Source: Chelonobacter oris (lineage in GTDB: Bacteria > Pseudomonadota > Gammaproteobacteria > Enterobacterales > Pasteurellaceae). Taken from it: a DNA stretch of 64,000 nt. The stretch is from positions 124,001-188,000 of the forward strand of contig NZ_JSUM01000003.1 in NCBI RefSeq assembly GCF_000772535.1, given 5' to 3'. The translations under genes were made by a program, and so were the position numbers. Shown here piece by piece: positions 19,097 to 28,708 of the stretch; within the stretch, counting starts at the first letter, position 1; each line of letters begins with the position of its first letter. The notes beneath the pieces are model-generated. The model saw nothing but the letters and a program-made list of their open reading frames with translations. It made no database searches and was not told the DNA's origin.

Positions 19097-19315
19097 ATGC
19101 AAGTCAGAGTATTTCAACGCTATAATCCTTTCCAAATCGCCCGTTATGTCAAAATTCTGTTTTCCGGTTCATTCTTCATCAGTGGGGTCGGATTGTTTGA
19201 ATTCGAGCAGGGCAAAATCGTATTGCCTAAAGTAAAAAATCTAAAAAAATTCAGTGTGATGTCGGAGATAAACCGGCATATCAAACATCTGAAACAAGAA
19301 ACCTTGGCGACCTGA
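19097..19315 (+). CDS. Small protein of unknown function (72 residues)
   Basis: Supported as a real gene by a strong ribosome-binding site (TAGGAGATATT before the ATG), a good terminator after the stop and an upstream palindrome. The protein begins MQVRVFQRYNPFQIARYVKIL, has a short hydrophobic stretch (about 22-36, FSGSFFISGVGLFEF) and a basic C-terminal half (KNLKKFSVMSEINRHIKHL). It could be a small membrane-associated protein. I do not recognise a family. It lies between aroG and the DUF711 gene but has its own terminator, so it is probably a single-gene unit. Confidence 0.65.
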   Translation: MQVRVFQRYNPFQIARYVKILFSGSFFISGVGLFEFEQGKIVLPKVKNLKKFSVMSEINRHIKHLKQETLAT

Positions 19316-19343
19316 TAGTCAGCCGTTTCCGATTTTATGAAAC

Positions 19344-19366
19344 TCGCCTGTTGCGGCGAGTTTTTT
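19344..19366 (+). terminator. Rho-independent terminator after the small gene
   Basis: ACTCGCC and GGCGAGT form a GC-rich stem with a short loop (TGTTGC), followed by TTTTTTG, about 30 bases after the stop at 19315. Confidence 0.85.
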
Positions 19367-19438
19367 GTTGCATGGACAGAAGGTTACCGCTATAACTATA
19401 ACAATTGATTGACATAACAGCAGTAAAAGGGAAGCAAA

Positions 19439-20671
19439 ATGGATCTCACTTCAACGGACTTGTGCCGTATTCGGGCAATTACGGCATTTACCACATTGTC
19501 TGTCGACAGCCAACATTGGGAAGCACAGTTGGCGGATGCCAAAAAACAGTGTGATGTTTTGGCGGCTTGTTTGCAAAAGTACGGTTATCAGGTGCAGTCA
19601 GTACGAATCGTAACCAATCCGTTCGGCGAATATTTGGATAGCAGCAGTATCGAAACGGCAAAGCAAGGGCTGGCGGCGATTAAAGCCATTTTGCTGCGCT
19701 TGAATCAAGGATCGGACTTGCGGATTCGCTTTGCCATCGGGGAAGCCAGAACGGCGCATGAAATTGCATTGCTGCCGGAGCTGATTAAAGATTATGGCGA
19801 TCTTTGCAATGCCTGCGTCAATATCGAATGCAATGAATTCGGGTTTTTGGACAATGAACAGATTGCACGTTGTACCGCAGCGGTGCAAAAAATTGCAGAA
19901 ATTACCCCGAACGGAGAAGGGAATTTTAATTTCACGGTGAATTTCAATTGTCGCCCGCTGATTCCGTATTTTCCGGCAGGTTACCATCGCAGCGAAGCGG
20001 GCAATTGCGTTGTGATCGGGCTGGAAACGCCTGATTTACTGGTGGCGGCGCTAGAAAAAATTCAGAAACAGGAGGCGCAGCCACAGGCTGAATTTTTAAC
20101 GGCGGCATATCAGGCTATGAGTGCCGCATTGCAATACCATATTGATCGGGTTATGGCCGGCGTCCGTTCGGCCGAAACGGATCCGCACTGGCAGTTTGCC
20201 GGCATGGATACATCGGCGGCGCCGTCGAAAAACTGTCATTCGATGGTTGATGTCTATCGCTTGCTGGGTGTGCCGTATTTTGGTGCGGCGGGAACGGTGG
20301 AAGCATCAGCGTTGCTGACGCGTGTATTTAAATCCGTGAAAAATGTCGATGCCGTCGGCTTTTCAGGGTTAATGCTGGCGGTCACGGAAGATGAAGGATT
20401 GGCTGAAGCGACACGGCGCAATCAGTTTGATATTCGCGCGTTGTTGACCTATAGCAGTGTTTGCGGTATCGGTCTGGATACGGTGCCGATTGAAGGCGAT
20501 ACGTCGGCGGAGAAAATCAATGCGCTGATGCGGGATACGGGCACGATGGCGTTTCGCTTGAATAAACCGCTGACGGTGCGCCTGTTTCCCGTGCCGAATC
20601 TTGCCGCAGGCGAACAAACATGTTTTGAAAGTGACGATTTATGTAACTGTGCCGTGCTGGCCGTGCCGTAG
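19439..20671 (+). CDS. DUF711 family protein
   Basis: Cytoplasmic protein of 410 residues in the DUF711 (UPF0210) family, related in fold to pyruvate formate-lyase-like enzymes but of unknown activity. Recognised from RIRAITAFTTL at the start, a central NFTVNFNCRPLIPYFPAGYH segment and late motifs GFSGLMLAVTEDEGLAEA and CGIGLDTVPIEGD. An AAGGGAAG ribosome-binding site precedes the ATG. In many bacteria the family is encoded beside an ACT-domain protein; here the neighbour is a 72-residue protein with no ACT features. It ends at a USS hairpin shared with the convergent apbC. Confidence 0.8.
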   Translation: MDLTSTDLCRIRAITAFTTLSVDSQHWEAQLADAKKQCDVLAACLQKYGYQVQSVRIVTNPFGEYLDSSSIETAKQGLAAIKAILLRLNQGSDLRIRFAIGEARTAHEIALLPELIKDYGDLCNACVNIECNEFGFLDNEQIARCTAAVQKIAEITPNGEGNFNFTVNFNCRPLIPYFPAGYHRSEAGNCVVIGLETPDLLVAALEKIQKQEAQPQAEFLTAAYQAMSAALQYHIDRVMAGVRSAETDPHWQFAGMDTSAAPSKNCHSMVDVYRLLGVPYFGAAGTVEASALLTRVFKSVKNVDAVGFSGLMLAVTEDEGLAEATRRNQFDIRALLTYSSVCGIGLDTVPIEGDTSAEKINALMRDTGTMAFRLNKPLTVRLFPVPNLAAGEQTCFESDDLCNCAVLAVP

Positions 20672-20681
20672 CCGATATCAA

Positions 20682-20723
20682 AACCGCACTTTATACACCG
20701 CACTTTGTCTATAAAGTGCGGTT
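20682..20723. terminator. Bidirectional USS hairpin between the DUF711 gene and apbC
   Basis: AACCGCACTTTATA (20682-20695) pairs with TATAAAGTGCGGTT (20710-20723). A third USS, ACCGCACTT, lies in the loop. The perfect 14-bp stem sits between two convergent genes. Confidence 0.8.
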
Positions 20724-20734
20724 CGGCAAAAGGG

Positions 20735-21847
20735 TTATTTGACTTCCCGAAACATGATTTCCGCCGGAATGACGCTGCCTTGCCAGTATAGCCCGCTGGC
20801 GACGGATTCCGCCAAGTGTAGGAACGATTGGCTGATTTCGCAGTTCGGATCCGCAATAACGGTCGGTAAGCCTTGATCCAAATCTTCCCGTAAGCGGATA
20901 TGTAACGGAATTTGCCCCAACACGGAAATATGGTATTTTTCCGCCACTTTTTGCGCGCCGCCGGTACCGAATACCGCTTCATGGTGTCCGCAGTTGGCAC
21001 AAATATGCATACTCATATTCTCGATAATCCCCAATACCGGCACCGATACTTTTTCGAACATCGCAATCCCTTTGACGGCATCTAACAGCGCAATGTCTTG
21101 CGGCGTGGTGACCACGATTGCACCGGTAACCGGAATTTGCTGCGAGAGGGTCAGTTGGATATCGCCGGTGCCCGGCGGCATATCAATCACCAGATAATCC
21201 AGATCCGGCCACCAAGTCTCTTGCAATAACTGGCTCAAGGCACTGCTTGCCATCGGACCGCGCCAGATCGTGGCATTGTCGGCCGGCATCAGGAAGCCGA
21301 TGGAGTTGGTATAAATGCCGTGCGCTTCGATGGCGACCATGTGTTTGTTGTCCGGCGAGGTCGGACGTTGGTCGGCGGCCCCCAGCATATGCGGAATCGA
21401 CGGGCCGTAAATATCGGCGTCCAGAATGCCGACACGTGCGCCTTGGGCTTTCAGGGCAAGAGCCAGATTCACCGCCGTGCTGGATTTGCCGACACCGCCT
21501 TTGCCCGAGGTAACGGCAATGATATTTTTCACGCCGTTGACGGCGGGGTGATTATTGGCGCGTTTCAGAGTAGCAATGGCATAATTCAGCTGCCAGCGGA
21601 TTTCCGTTGCGCCGCTGATCGCCAATAAATCGGTTTCAAGTGCGGTTTTCAAGCGTTCAAAAGCGCCGTTCCAAGCAAACGGCAGCGTTAATTCCAAGCG
21701 TAGCGTGTTGCCGCCCAATTCCACTTTTTTTAAGGCTTTCAGTTCAATTAAGTTCTTTTGTAAAGTCGGATCGCGAAAATCGGCGATTCGTTGTTCAATC
21801 TGTGTTTTTTGAGCGTCGCTCAGTGAAGTAGAGGAAAATAATCCCAT
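20735..21847 (-). CDS. apbC: Iron-sulfur cluster carrier ATPase ApbC/Mrp
   Basis: P-loop ATPase that carries [4Fe-4S] clusters to apoproteins. 370 residues: an N-terminal MIP18/DUF59-like domain (about 1-90), the deviant Walker A GKGGVGKSS (about residue 115), switch region DADIYGPSIPHML, VIDMPPGTGD, and the cluster-binding CxxC in CANCGHH at about residue 288. Divergently transcribed from metG, an arrangement common in gammaproteobacteria. Confidence 0.95.
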   Translation of the reverse strand: MGLFSSTSLSDAQKTQIEQRIADFRDPTLQKNLIELKALKKVELGGNTLRLELTLPFAWNGAFERLKTALETDLLAISGATEIRWQLNYAIATLKRANNHPAVNGVKNIIAVTSGKGGVGKSSTAVNLALALKAQGARVGILDADIYGPSIPHMLGAADQRPTSPDNKHMVAIEAHGIYTNSIGFLMPADNATIWRGPMASSALSQLLQETWWPDLDYLVIDMPPGTGDIQLTLSQQIPVTGAIVVTTPQDIALLDAVKGIAMFEKVSVPVLGIIENMSMHICANCGHHEAVFGTGGAQKVAEKYHISVLGQIPLHIRLREDLDQGLPTVIADPNCEISQSFLHLAESVASGLYWQGSVIPAEIMFREVK

Positions 21848-22059
21848 GATAAATCCTTTTTTATTATAGGGTTATAAAGCATATTAAGTCATATTCGTCA
21901 GCGCTATTTAATCATGTTTGGCGAGAACTGTTAAGTTAAAATCGGCAATATCGCACAATCGGCGGCAAAGTGCGGTTCAACTGGCAAAAACAGCGGCGTT
22001 AAGGTAATATTAGCCCCTGTTTATTCGATAAAATCTTATACAAGGGTTTCTACATTATT

Positions 22060-24102
22060 ATGTCAACTTCAGCACGCAAAATTTTGGTGACTTGTGCCTT
22101 GCCTTATGCCAACGGCCCGATTCATTTAGGTCATTTACTGGAACATATTCAGGCGGATATTTGGGTGCGTTTTCAACGTATGCGTGGTCACGAAATCTAT
22201 TTTGTCTGTGCTGACGATGCGCACGGTACGCCGATCATGCTGAAAGCCGATCAATTGGGGATTACGCCGGAGCAGTTGATTGAACAGGTCAAAAGCGAAC
22301 ATAAAGCGGATTTTGACGGTTTCAACATCAGTTTTGACAATTACCATTCTACCCACAGCGAAGAAAACCGCACGTTGTCAGAAACGATTTATACCAGATT
22401 AAAAAATAACGGGTTTATTAAAAGCCGTACTATTTCGCAGTTATACGATCCGCAAAAAGGAATGTTTCTGCCGGATCGTTTTGTGAAAGGAACTTGTCCG
22501 AAATGTAAATCGGAAGATCAATACGGCGACAATTGCGAAGTCTGTTCGGCGACTTACAGCCCGACGGAGCTGATTAACCCGCGTTCGGTGGTGTCCGGTG
22601 CGACGCCGGTAATGAAAGAATCGGAACATTTTTTCTTTGATTTGCCGAGCTTTGAAACGATGCTGAAAAGTTGGATCCGTTCCGGCTCGCTACAGCAGCA
22701 AGTGGCGAACAAAATGCAAGAGTGGTTTGAGGCGGGGCTGCAACAATGGGATATTACCCGTGATGCGCCGTATTTCGGTTTTGAAATTCCCGATGCGCCG
22801 GGCAAATATTTCTATGTCTGGCTGGATGCGCCGATCGGCTATATGGCGTCGTTTAAAAATCTATGTGTTCGTGAAGGGCTGGATTTTGACCAATTTTGGC
22901 AAAAAGAGAGCGGCACTGAGCTGTATCATTTTATCGGCAAGGACATTATGTATTTCCACAGCCTGTTCTGGCCGGCGATGCTGGAAGGCAGCGGTTATCG
23001 CAAACCGAGCAATATTTTCGTTCACGGCTATGTAACGGTTAACGGCGAAAAAATGTCTAAGTCGCGCGGCACATTCATTCAGGCGTCAACCTACCTGAAA
23101 CTGCTGGATCCGGAATATTTACGTTATTACTATGCGGCAAAATTGAGTCACCGTATTGACGATTTGGATTTGAATTTGCAGGATTTCGTACAGCGGGTGA
23201 ATGCAGATATTGTTAACAAAGTGGTGAATCTGGCATCACGTAATGCCGGCTTTATTCAAAAACGTTTTAACGGCAAATTGGCGGGCAGCTTAGACAATCC
23301 GGAACTATTAGCCGAGTTTCATCAGGCTTCCGATACTATTGCGACCTATTTTGAAAACCGCGAATATGGTAAAGCAATCCGTGAGATTATGGCGTTAGCC
23401 GATAAAGCCAATAAATATATTGATGATAAAGCGCCTTGGGTTGTCGCCAAAGAAGAAGGCAGAGAGCAAGAGCTGCAACATATCTGCTCAATGGGTATTG
23501 AAATGTTCCGTATCTTAATGGGCTATCTGAAGCCGGTATTGCCAAATTTGGCGCAGCGTTCGGAAGCGTTTTTACAAACCGAATTGACATGGGATAGTTT
23601 GTCCGAACCGTTGTTAAGCCATCAAATTGCGCCGTTCAAAGCGTTATTCAGCCGTTTGGACAATAAACAAATTGATGAGTTGCTAGAATTATCCAAAACG
23701 GAAAATGCACAGTTGGCGGCGCCGACGGAACAAACAAAAGCCGCAGAAGCCAAATCCGATATTGAACCGATTGCCGAGACCATCGGCATTGACGATTTTG
23801 CCAAAATCGATTTGCGTGTGGCGAAAATCGTCAAGGCGGAAGCCGTGCCGGAAGCGAATAAGCTGGTGAAACTGACGCTGGATATCGGCAGTGAAACCCG
23901 TCAGGTGTTCGCCGGAATCAAATCCGCCTATAAGCCGGCGGATTTGGAAGGGCGCTTAACGGTGATGGTTGCCAATTTGGCACCGCGCAAAATGAAATTC
24001 GGCGTTTCGGAAGGGATGGTACTCGCTGCCGGACCGGGCGGCAGTGAATTGTTTATTTTGAGTCCGGATAACGGCGCTGTTCCGGGCATGAGAGTGAAAT
24101 AG
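22060..24102 (+). CDS. metG: Methionyl-tRNA synthetase
   Basis: Charges tRNA(Met) and initiator tRNA. 680 residues, the long dimeric type. Class I HIGH motif as HLGH (residues about 22-25), a zinc-binding knuckle [17 protein letters not shown] (about 146-162), the KMSKS loop (about 332-336), and a C-terminal tRNA-binding OB-fold (about 575-680, [16 protein letters not shown]). A low-complexity Ala/Glu/Lys linker precedes the OB-fold. Confidence 0.98.
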   Translation: MSTSARKILVTCALPYANGPIHLGHLLEHIQADIWVRFQRMRGHEIYFVCADDAHGTPIMLKADQLGITPEQLIEQVKSEHKADFDGFNISFDNYHSTHSEENRTLSETIYTRLKNNGFIKSRTISQLYDPQKGMFLPDRFVKGTCPKCKSEDQYGDNCEVCSATYSPTELINPRSVVSGATPVMKESEHFFFDLPSFETMLKSWIRSGSLQQQVANKMQEWFEAGLQQWDITRDAPYFGFEIPDAPGKYFYVWLDAPIGYMASFKNLCVREGLDFDQFWQKESGTELYHFIGKDIMYFHSLFWPAMLEGSGYRKPSNIFVHGYVTVNGEKMSKSRGTFIQASTYLKLLDPEYLRYYYAAKLSHRIDDLDLNLQDFVQRVNADIVNKVVNLASRNAGFIQKRFNGKLAGSLDNPELLAEFHQASDTIATYFENREYGKAIREIMALADKANKYIDDKAPWVVAKEEGREQELQHICSMGIEMFRILMGYLKPVLPNLAQRSEAFLQTELTWDSLSEPLLSHQIAPFKALFSRLDNKQIDELLELSKTENAQLAAPTEQTKAAEAKSDIEPIAETIGIDDFAKIDLRVAKIVKAEAVPEANKLVKLTLDIGSETRQVFAGIKSAYKPADLEGRLTVMVANLAPRKMKFGVSEGMVLAAGPGGSELFILSPDNGAVPGMRVK

Positions 24103-24107
24103 CCGAC

Positions 24108-24143
24108 AAACCGCACTTTACCGTGATGACGAAAGTGCGGTTT
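24108..24143 (+). terminator. metG terminator formed by a USS pair
   Basis: AAACCGCACTTT and AAAGTGCGGTTT form a perfect 12-bp stem with a 12-base loop, followed by a short T-rich run, 6 bases after the metG stop. Confidence 0.8.
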
Positions 24144-24199
24144 TGTTTATTTGGATAAGTTGTATTCTGTTTCTATTTGGCTGTATTAAAGGAATATCC

Positions 24200-25216
24200 A
24201 TGAAATTAGATGAAGTAGCAAAATTAGCCGGGGTGTCGCGGACCACGGTCAGTTATGTGATTAACGGCAAAGCAAAACAGTATCGGGTCAGCGATCGCAC
24301 GATTGCCAACGTCATGGCGGTGGTGAACGAGCATAACTTCAAACCGAATCCGGTGGCGGCGGGGCTGAGAGCGGGGCATACCAATACCATCGGTTTGATT
24401 GTGCCCGATTTGGAGAATATCAGTTACGCCAAAATTGCCATGCGCTTTGAAACGTTGTGTCGTAAAGCCGGCTATCAGTTGTTTATTTCCTGCTCGAATG
24501 ATGATCGGGAAAATGAAAAAGCCTGTGCCACGCAGTTGTTGGCGAGAAAAATCGATGCGTTGGTGGTATCAACCGCACTTGAGACAGATGACGTTTTTTA
24601 TCGGCAAATTGGCGATGTGCCGATTATCGGTTTTGACCGTAAAGCCAATAATGTCAATGATATTAATATTCTGTATCACGATGAACAAGACAGCAGTCAG
24701 CTGGCGGAAAAACTATTGCAACAGGGCAAACCGCAGTCGGTGCTGTATTTCGGCGCACAGCAGGAGTTCCCGATCAGCCGGCAACGGGAAGCGGGTTTCC
24801 GACAAACGGTAACGGATTGCGGCTGCCGTGTCGATTACCTGTATGCACCGCACTTTAGCCGTGATTCGGCATTAGAGTCGTTCAATCTCTGGTTGGCGGA
24901 AAATCCGTTACCCGATGCGCTGTTTATTACCTCGCTGACATTGCTGCAGGGCGTGTTCCAAGCGTTATTACAAAAACAAGGACGCATTCCACCGCACTTG
25001 ACCATCGCCACCTTCGGCGATCAGCAAATGCTGGAGTTATTGCCGAATCAGATTATCAGTGCGGTACAGCCTTATGATCAGATTGCGGAAAATCTGTTGA
25101 CCGCCGTACAACAAACGACGGTCAAAAGCGCCGCCAAAAAACAGCGGAACAGCGCAGGATATCCGATCTGGGTTCAGCGCGAAATCTTTTATAAAAACGG
25201 CTGCGCCTTAAGTTGA
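24200..25216 (+). CDS. cra: LacI-family transcriptional regulator, Cra/FruR-like
   Basis: DNA-binding regulator of 338 residues. The N-terminal helix-turn-helix MKLDEVAKLAGVSRTTVSYV plus INGKAKQYRVSD is nearly identical in pattern to E. coli Cra (FruR), and the effector domain keeps GLRAGHTNTIGL, VPDLENISYAKIA and SLTLLQGV. Cra senses fructose-1-phosphate (or fructose-1,6-bisphosphate) and controls glycolysis and gluconeogenesis genes. The frame opens 19 codons earlier, inside the metG terminator; the start at 24200 has AAAGGAA upstream. No fructose operon lies nearby, so its targets are elsewhere. Confidence 0.85.
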   Translation: MKLDEVAKLAGVSRTTVSYVINGKAKQYRVSDRTIANVMAVVNEHNFKPNPVAAGLRAGHTNTIGLIVPDLENISYAKIAMRFETLCRKAGYQLFISCSNDDRENEKACATQLLARKIDALVVSTALETDDVFYRQIGDVPIIGFDRKANNVNDINILYHDEQDSSQLAEKLLQQGKPQSVLYFGAQQEFPISRQREAGFRQTVTDCGCRVDYLYAPHFSRDSALESFNLWLAENPLPDALFITSLTLLQGVFQALLQKQGRIPPHLTIATFGDQQMLELLPNQIISAVQPYDQIAENLLTAVQQTTVKSAAKKQRNSAGYPIWVQREIFYKNGCALS

Positions 25217-25242
25217 GTCTATCGGTAAAAGGATTGTTCCGA

Positions 25243-25875
25243 ATGCGAAAAGTGCGGTTATGGTGTTTGGGGTGCATGGCGTGGTTATTGACTTGGCAGG
25301 CAAATGCGCATCCGCACGCTTTTATCGAGATGCAAACCGAGTTTTTGATTGAGCAGAATCGGTTAATCGGCTTTCGCATGAGCTGGCTGTTCGATCCCGC
25401 GGCTTCAGCGGAAATTATATATGATTTGAACCGGGCGAAAGACAGCGCGCAAACCCGTCGCCGAATGACAGGCGAGATTATGCAGAATATCGTGAATCAG
25501 CACTATTTCAGTTATTTTTACGATAAAAACAGGCAGCCTTTGCGTTACAGTACCAAACCCGACAGCGATGAATTACGGATACAGGGCGATCGGCTATGGT
25601 TTTCTTTTCGGTTCTACCTTGCCGAGCCGCAACCGCTGGCGGGCTTTGAGGGCAGTTTGTCCACCTATGATCCCGGTTATTATGTGGCAATGTATTACCC
25701 CAGCCCAATGAACGGCACCTTGCCGGAATATCCGCAATGCAAGATCAGCGTTTACACGCCGAAAATCGATGATTTCCTGAAAAACTATGCCGAATCGCTG
25801 GATAAAAGTCAGCGTGACGAAGATTTGACATTGGGAAGCCAATTCGCACAGCAGGTTAAATTAACATGCCGATAA
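25243..25875 (+). CDS. DUF1007 family periplasmic protein linked to nickel/cobalt transport
   Basis: Exported protein of 210 residues with a Sec signal (MRKVRLWCLGCMAWLLTWQANA, cleavage probably before HPHAF). The mature N-terminus HPHAFIE is typical of DUF1007 proteins and offers two histidines that could bind metal. The gene overlaps the next one, for a NicO transporter, by 10 bases, and such pairs are common, so it is probably an accessory to metal uptake or efflux. A TTG at 25213 overlapping the cra stop is possible, but the ATG at 25243 gives the cleaner signal peptide and has AAAGGA upstream. Confidence 0.8.
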   Translation: MRKVRLWCLGCMAWLLTWQANAHPHAFIEMQTEFLIEQNRLIGFRMSWLFDPAASAEIIYDLNRAKDSAQTRRRMTGEIMQNIVNQHYFSYFYDKNRQPLRYSTKPDSDELRIQGDRLWFSFRFYLAEPQPLAGFEGSLSTYDPGYYVAMYYPSPMNGTLPEYPQCKISVYTPKIDDFLKNYAESLDKSQRDEDLTLGSQFAQQVKLTCR

Positions 25876-26855
25876 AGAAAAGCGCAGTGTGGCGGCAAAT
25901 TGGCGGATTAACGCTGTTGACGGTATTGTTGATCGTGTTCTATCCGTGGTTGTTGGCGAAAGCGGTTGAATGGCAGGTGATATTTAATCGATCGTTATCG
26001 GAATCGCTGCGCCAGATTCAGCAACATCGGCAGAGTGCCGGCTTCATGCTGATTTTGCTCAGTTTTTTATACGGTTTGTTTCATGCGGTCGGCCCCGGGC
26101 ACGGCAAATTTATTATTGCCGGTTACCTCGCTACCAGCCCGATCAAGCTGAAAACCAGTTTGTATTTGACCTTTTTCGCCTCATTGGTGCAGGGTGCGGC
26201 GGCAATTGCAATGGTCACGGTTATCGTGGTCGGCTTGCAGTTGTCCTCGCGCTATTTCAGGTTGAGCCAATTTTGGGTGGAACGATTCGGCTTTTTGCTG
26301 ATGATCGCATTAGGCGGCTATTGGGTCATTAAATCGTGGCATCTTTATGCTTATCGGCGCAAACCACGCAAATTGGGCAATATCTATCGAATCCGTCCGC
26401 TGTCGCAGACCGCACTTTGGCAGCAGACAACACTTTCGCATGATCAGTGCGGCTGCGGTCATCAACATATTCCCTCGCCTAGACAATTGGAAAAGGGAAA
26501 CGATTGGAAAAACCGGTTAATGATCGTTTTCAGTATCGGCGCACGCCCGTGCAGCGGTGCGATTGCCGTACTGTTTTTAGCCTATCTGTTGGATCTCTAT
26601 CTATGGGGAATGGCAGCCGCTATGGCAATGGCGGTCGGAACCGGAACCGCACTTTCACTGTTTGCCTTGCTGGTGCTGTATGCACGGCGGCGAGCACAGC
26701 TTTTGGGGCGCGGGTACTTCTCACCGCAGTTTTCACAAACCGCCGTTATATTGCTGAAAGTGTTATTCGGTTTATTGTTGATCGGCATGGGGATCGCACT
26801 CCTGTCTGTCGATGCCTTGCCGGTCAACAGCGGCTCGGCACTGTTTGGACGTTAA
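25866..26855 (+). CDS. NicO family nickel/cobalt transporter
   Basis: Inner-membrane transporter of 329 residues with about six or seven helices. The signature GLFHAVGPGHGK (about residues 70-81) and the later SIGARPCSGAI match the NicO (HoxN/RcnA-like) family. A His/Cys-rich cytoplasmic loop, HDQCGCGHQH, may bind Ni2+ or Co2+. Direction cannot be deduced: RcnA-type members export, others import. Co-transcribed with the DUF1007 gene. Confidence 0.85.
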   Translation: MPIKKSAVWRQIGGLTLLTVLLIVFYPWLLAKAVEWQVIFNRSLSESLRQIQQHRQSAGFMLILLSFLYGLFHAVGPGHGKFIIAGYLATSPIKLKTSLYLTFFASLVQGAAAIAMVTVIVVGLQLSSRYFRLSQFWVERFGFLLMIALGGYWVIKSWHLYAYRRKPRKLGNIYRIRPLSQTALWQQTTLSHDQCGCGHQHIPSPRQLEKGNDWKNRLMIVFSIGARPCSGAIAVLFLAYLLDLYLWGMAAAMAMAVGTGTALSLFALLVLYARRRAQLLGRGYFSPQFSQTAVILLKVLFGLLLIGMGIALLSVDALPVNSGSALFGR

Positions 26856-26868
26856 ACCGTTATCAATA

Positions 26869-26893
26869 AAAAAGCACCTCGTTAATGAGGTGC
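26869..26893 (-). terminator. Rho-independent terminator of ettA
   Basis: AGCACCTC and GAGGTGCT flank GTTAAT; on the minus strand the stem is followed by TTTTTTATTG. It lies about 40 bases past the ettA stop and also between the convergent NicO gene and ettA. Confidence 0.85.
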
Positions 26894-26929
26894 TGTAGTC
26901 ATGAAAAGTGCGAAAGTGCGGTATGGACG

Positions 26930-28600
26930 TTATTTTGCCATTCGTTTGTATTTCATTCGGTGCGGCTGTACGGCTTCGGCACCAAACGTTTTCTTTTTCC
27001 ACTCTTCATAATCGCTGAAGTTGCCTTCGTAGAAGGTGACGTTGCCTTCGTCGCCGTAATCCAGAATATGGGTAGCGACCCGATCCAAGAACCAACGGTC
27101 ATGGGAAATCACCAATGCACAGCCCGGGAATTCTAAAATGGCGTTTTCCAGTGCGCGCAAGGTTTCCACGTCTAAGTCGTTGGTCGGTTCATCAAGTAAT
27201 AATACATTACCGCCGGTTTGCAGCAGTTTCGCCAAATGCAGACGACCACGCTCCCCACCCGACAATTCGCCGACACGCTTTTGCTGATCCACGCCTTTGA
27301 AGTTGAAACGCCCGACATAGGCGCGGCTCGGGATCTCAAAGTTACCGATTTTCATGATATCCAATCCGCCGGAGACTTCCTCCCACACGGTTTTTTTGTC
27401 GTCCATGCTGTCACGAAATTGATCGACCGATGCCAGCACTACGGTTTCGCCCAGCGTGACCGAACCGCTGTCCGCGCGTTCTTGTCCGCTCAACATTTTG
27501 AACAGAGTCGATTTCCCTGCTCCGTTCGGACCGATAATCCCGACAATCGCCCCTTTTGGAATGCTGAACGACAAATCATCAATTAACGTGCGGTCGCCGT
27601 AAGATTTGCTTAATCCGCTGACTTCGATCACTTTATCGCCTAAACGTGGGCCGGGTGGAATAAACAGCTCGTTGGTTTCGTTGCGTTTTTGATAATCACC
27701 GCTGTTGAGCTCTTCAAAACGCGCCATACGCGCTTTGCTTTTTGCTTGGCGACCTTTCGGATTTTGGCGCACCCACTCCAACTCTTTTTCAATCGATTTT
27801 TGACGTGCCGATTCACCGGCGGCTTCTTGTGCCAAACGTTTTTCTTTTTGTTCTAGCCAAGAAGAGTAGTTGCCTTCCCATGGAATGCCTTCACCACGGT
27901 CAAGCTCCAGAATCCAGCCGGCAACATTGTCGAGGAAGTAGCGGTCATGGGTAATCGCAACCACAGTGCCTTCATAATCATGCAGGAAGCGTTCAAGCCA
28001 CGCCACGGATTCGGCGTCCAAATGGTTGGTCGGTTCGTCGAGCAGCAGCATGTCCGGTTTTTCGAGCAGTAACCGACAAAGCGCCACACGGCGGCGTTCG
28101 CCCCCTGAAAGATGTTCGATTTTGGCATCCCATTCCGGCAAGCGCAATGCATCGGCGGCACGTTCCAGCTGATTTTGCAGATTGTGTCCGTCATGTGCCT
28201 GAATAACGGCTTCTAGCTCGGCTTGTTCGGCGGCCAATTGATCGAAATCGGCATCAGGATCGGCATACAGCGCATATACTTCATCTAATCGCGTCAATGC
28301 ATTTTTGACTTCGCCGACTGCCTCTTCAATCGCTTCACGCACGCTTTGCTGCGGATCAAGTTTCGGTTCCTGCGGCAGATAGCCGATTTTGATTCCCGGT
28401 TGCGGGCGGGCTTCACCTTCGATATCTTTATCGATCCCCGCCATAATACGCAGCAGGGTGGATTTTCCGGCACCATTTAAGCCGAGTACCCCGATTTTGG
28501 CGCCCGGAAAAAAGCTGAGGGAAATGTTTTTTAGGATATGACGCTTCGGCGGCACGACTTTGCCGACTCGGTGCATCGTATAAACAAATTGCGTTGACAT
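26930..28600 (-). CDS. ettA: Energy-dependent translational throttle protein EttA
   Basis: ABC-F ATPase that binds the ribosomal E site and gates entry into elongation according to the ATP/ADP ratio. 556 residues, two ABC domains: Walker A GLNGAGKST and GPNGAGKST, signatures LSGGERRRV and LSGGERGRL, Walker B DEPTNHLD and DEPTNDLD. Between them is the charged P-site tRNA interaction motif helix pair (about 245-300, with KKSIEKELEWVRQNPKGRQ-type sequence). No membrane segments. Single gene with its own terminator. Confidence 0.96.
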   Translation of the reverse strand: MSTQFVYTMHRVGKVVPPKRHILKNISLSFFPGAKIGVLGLNGAGKSTLLRIMAGIDKDIEGEARPQPGIKIGYLPQEPKLDPQQSVREAIEEAVGEVKNALTRLDEVYALYADPDADFDQLAAEQAELEAVIQAHDGHNLQNQLERAADALRLPEWDAKIEHLSGGERRRVALCRLLLEKPDMLLLDEPTNHLDAESVAWLERFLHDYEGTVVAITHDRYFLDNVAGWILELDRGEGIPWEGNYSSWLEQKEKRLAQEAAGESARQKSIEKELEWVRQNPKGRQAKSKARMARFEELNSGDYQKRNETNELFIPPGPRLGDKVIEVSGLSKSYGDRTLIDDLSFSIPKGAIVGIIGPNGAGKSTLFKMLSGQERADSGSVTLGETVVLASVDQFRDSMDDKKTVWEEVSGGLDIMKIGNFEIPSRAYVGRFNFKGVDQQKRVGELSGGERGRLHLAKLLQTGGNVLLLDEPTNDLDVETLRALENAILEFPGCALVISHDRWFLDRVATHILDYGDEGNVTFYEGNFSDYEEWKKKTFGAEAVQPHRMKYKRMAK

Positions 28601-28680
28601 GGGTTGTTTTCCTTTATTTTTAGGACGAAAATCGGGTCATTTTAGCGTAAATCCGAAAGGGACGCTATGGTAGAAATGCG

Positions 28681-28705
28681 AAGTGCGGTCAGATCGACCG
28701 CACTT
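28681..28705. terminator. USS inverted repeat downstream of the CaCA exchanger
   Basis: AAGTGCGGTC and GACCGCACTT form a perfect 10-bp stem with the loop AGATC, 4 bases beyond the exchanger stop codon, on the downstream side of this minus-strand gene. Confidence 0.7.
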
Positions 28706-28708
28706 TCA

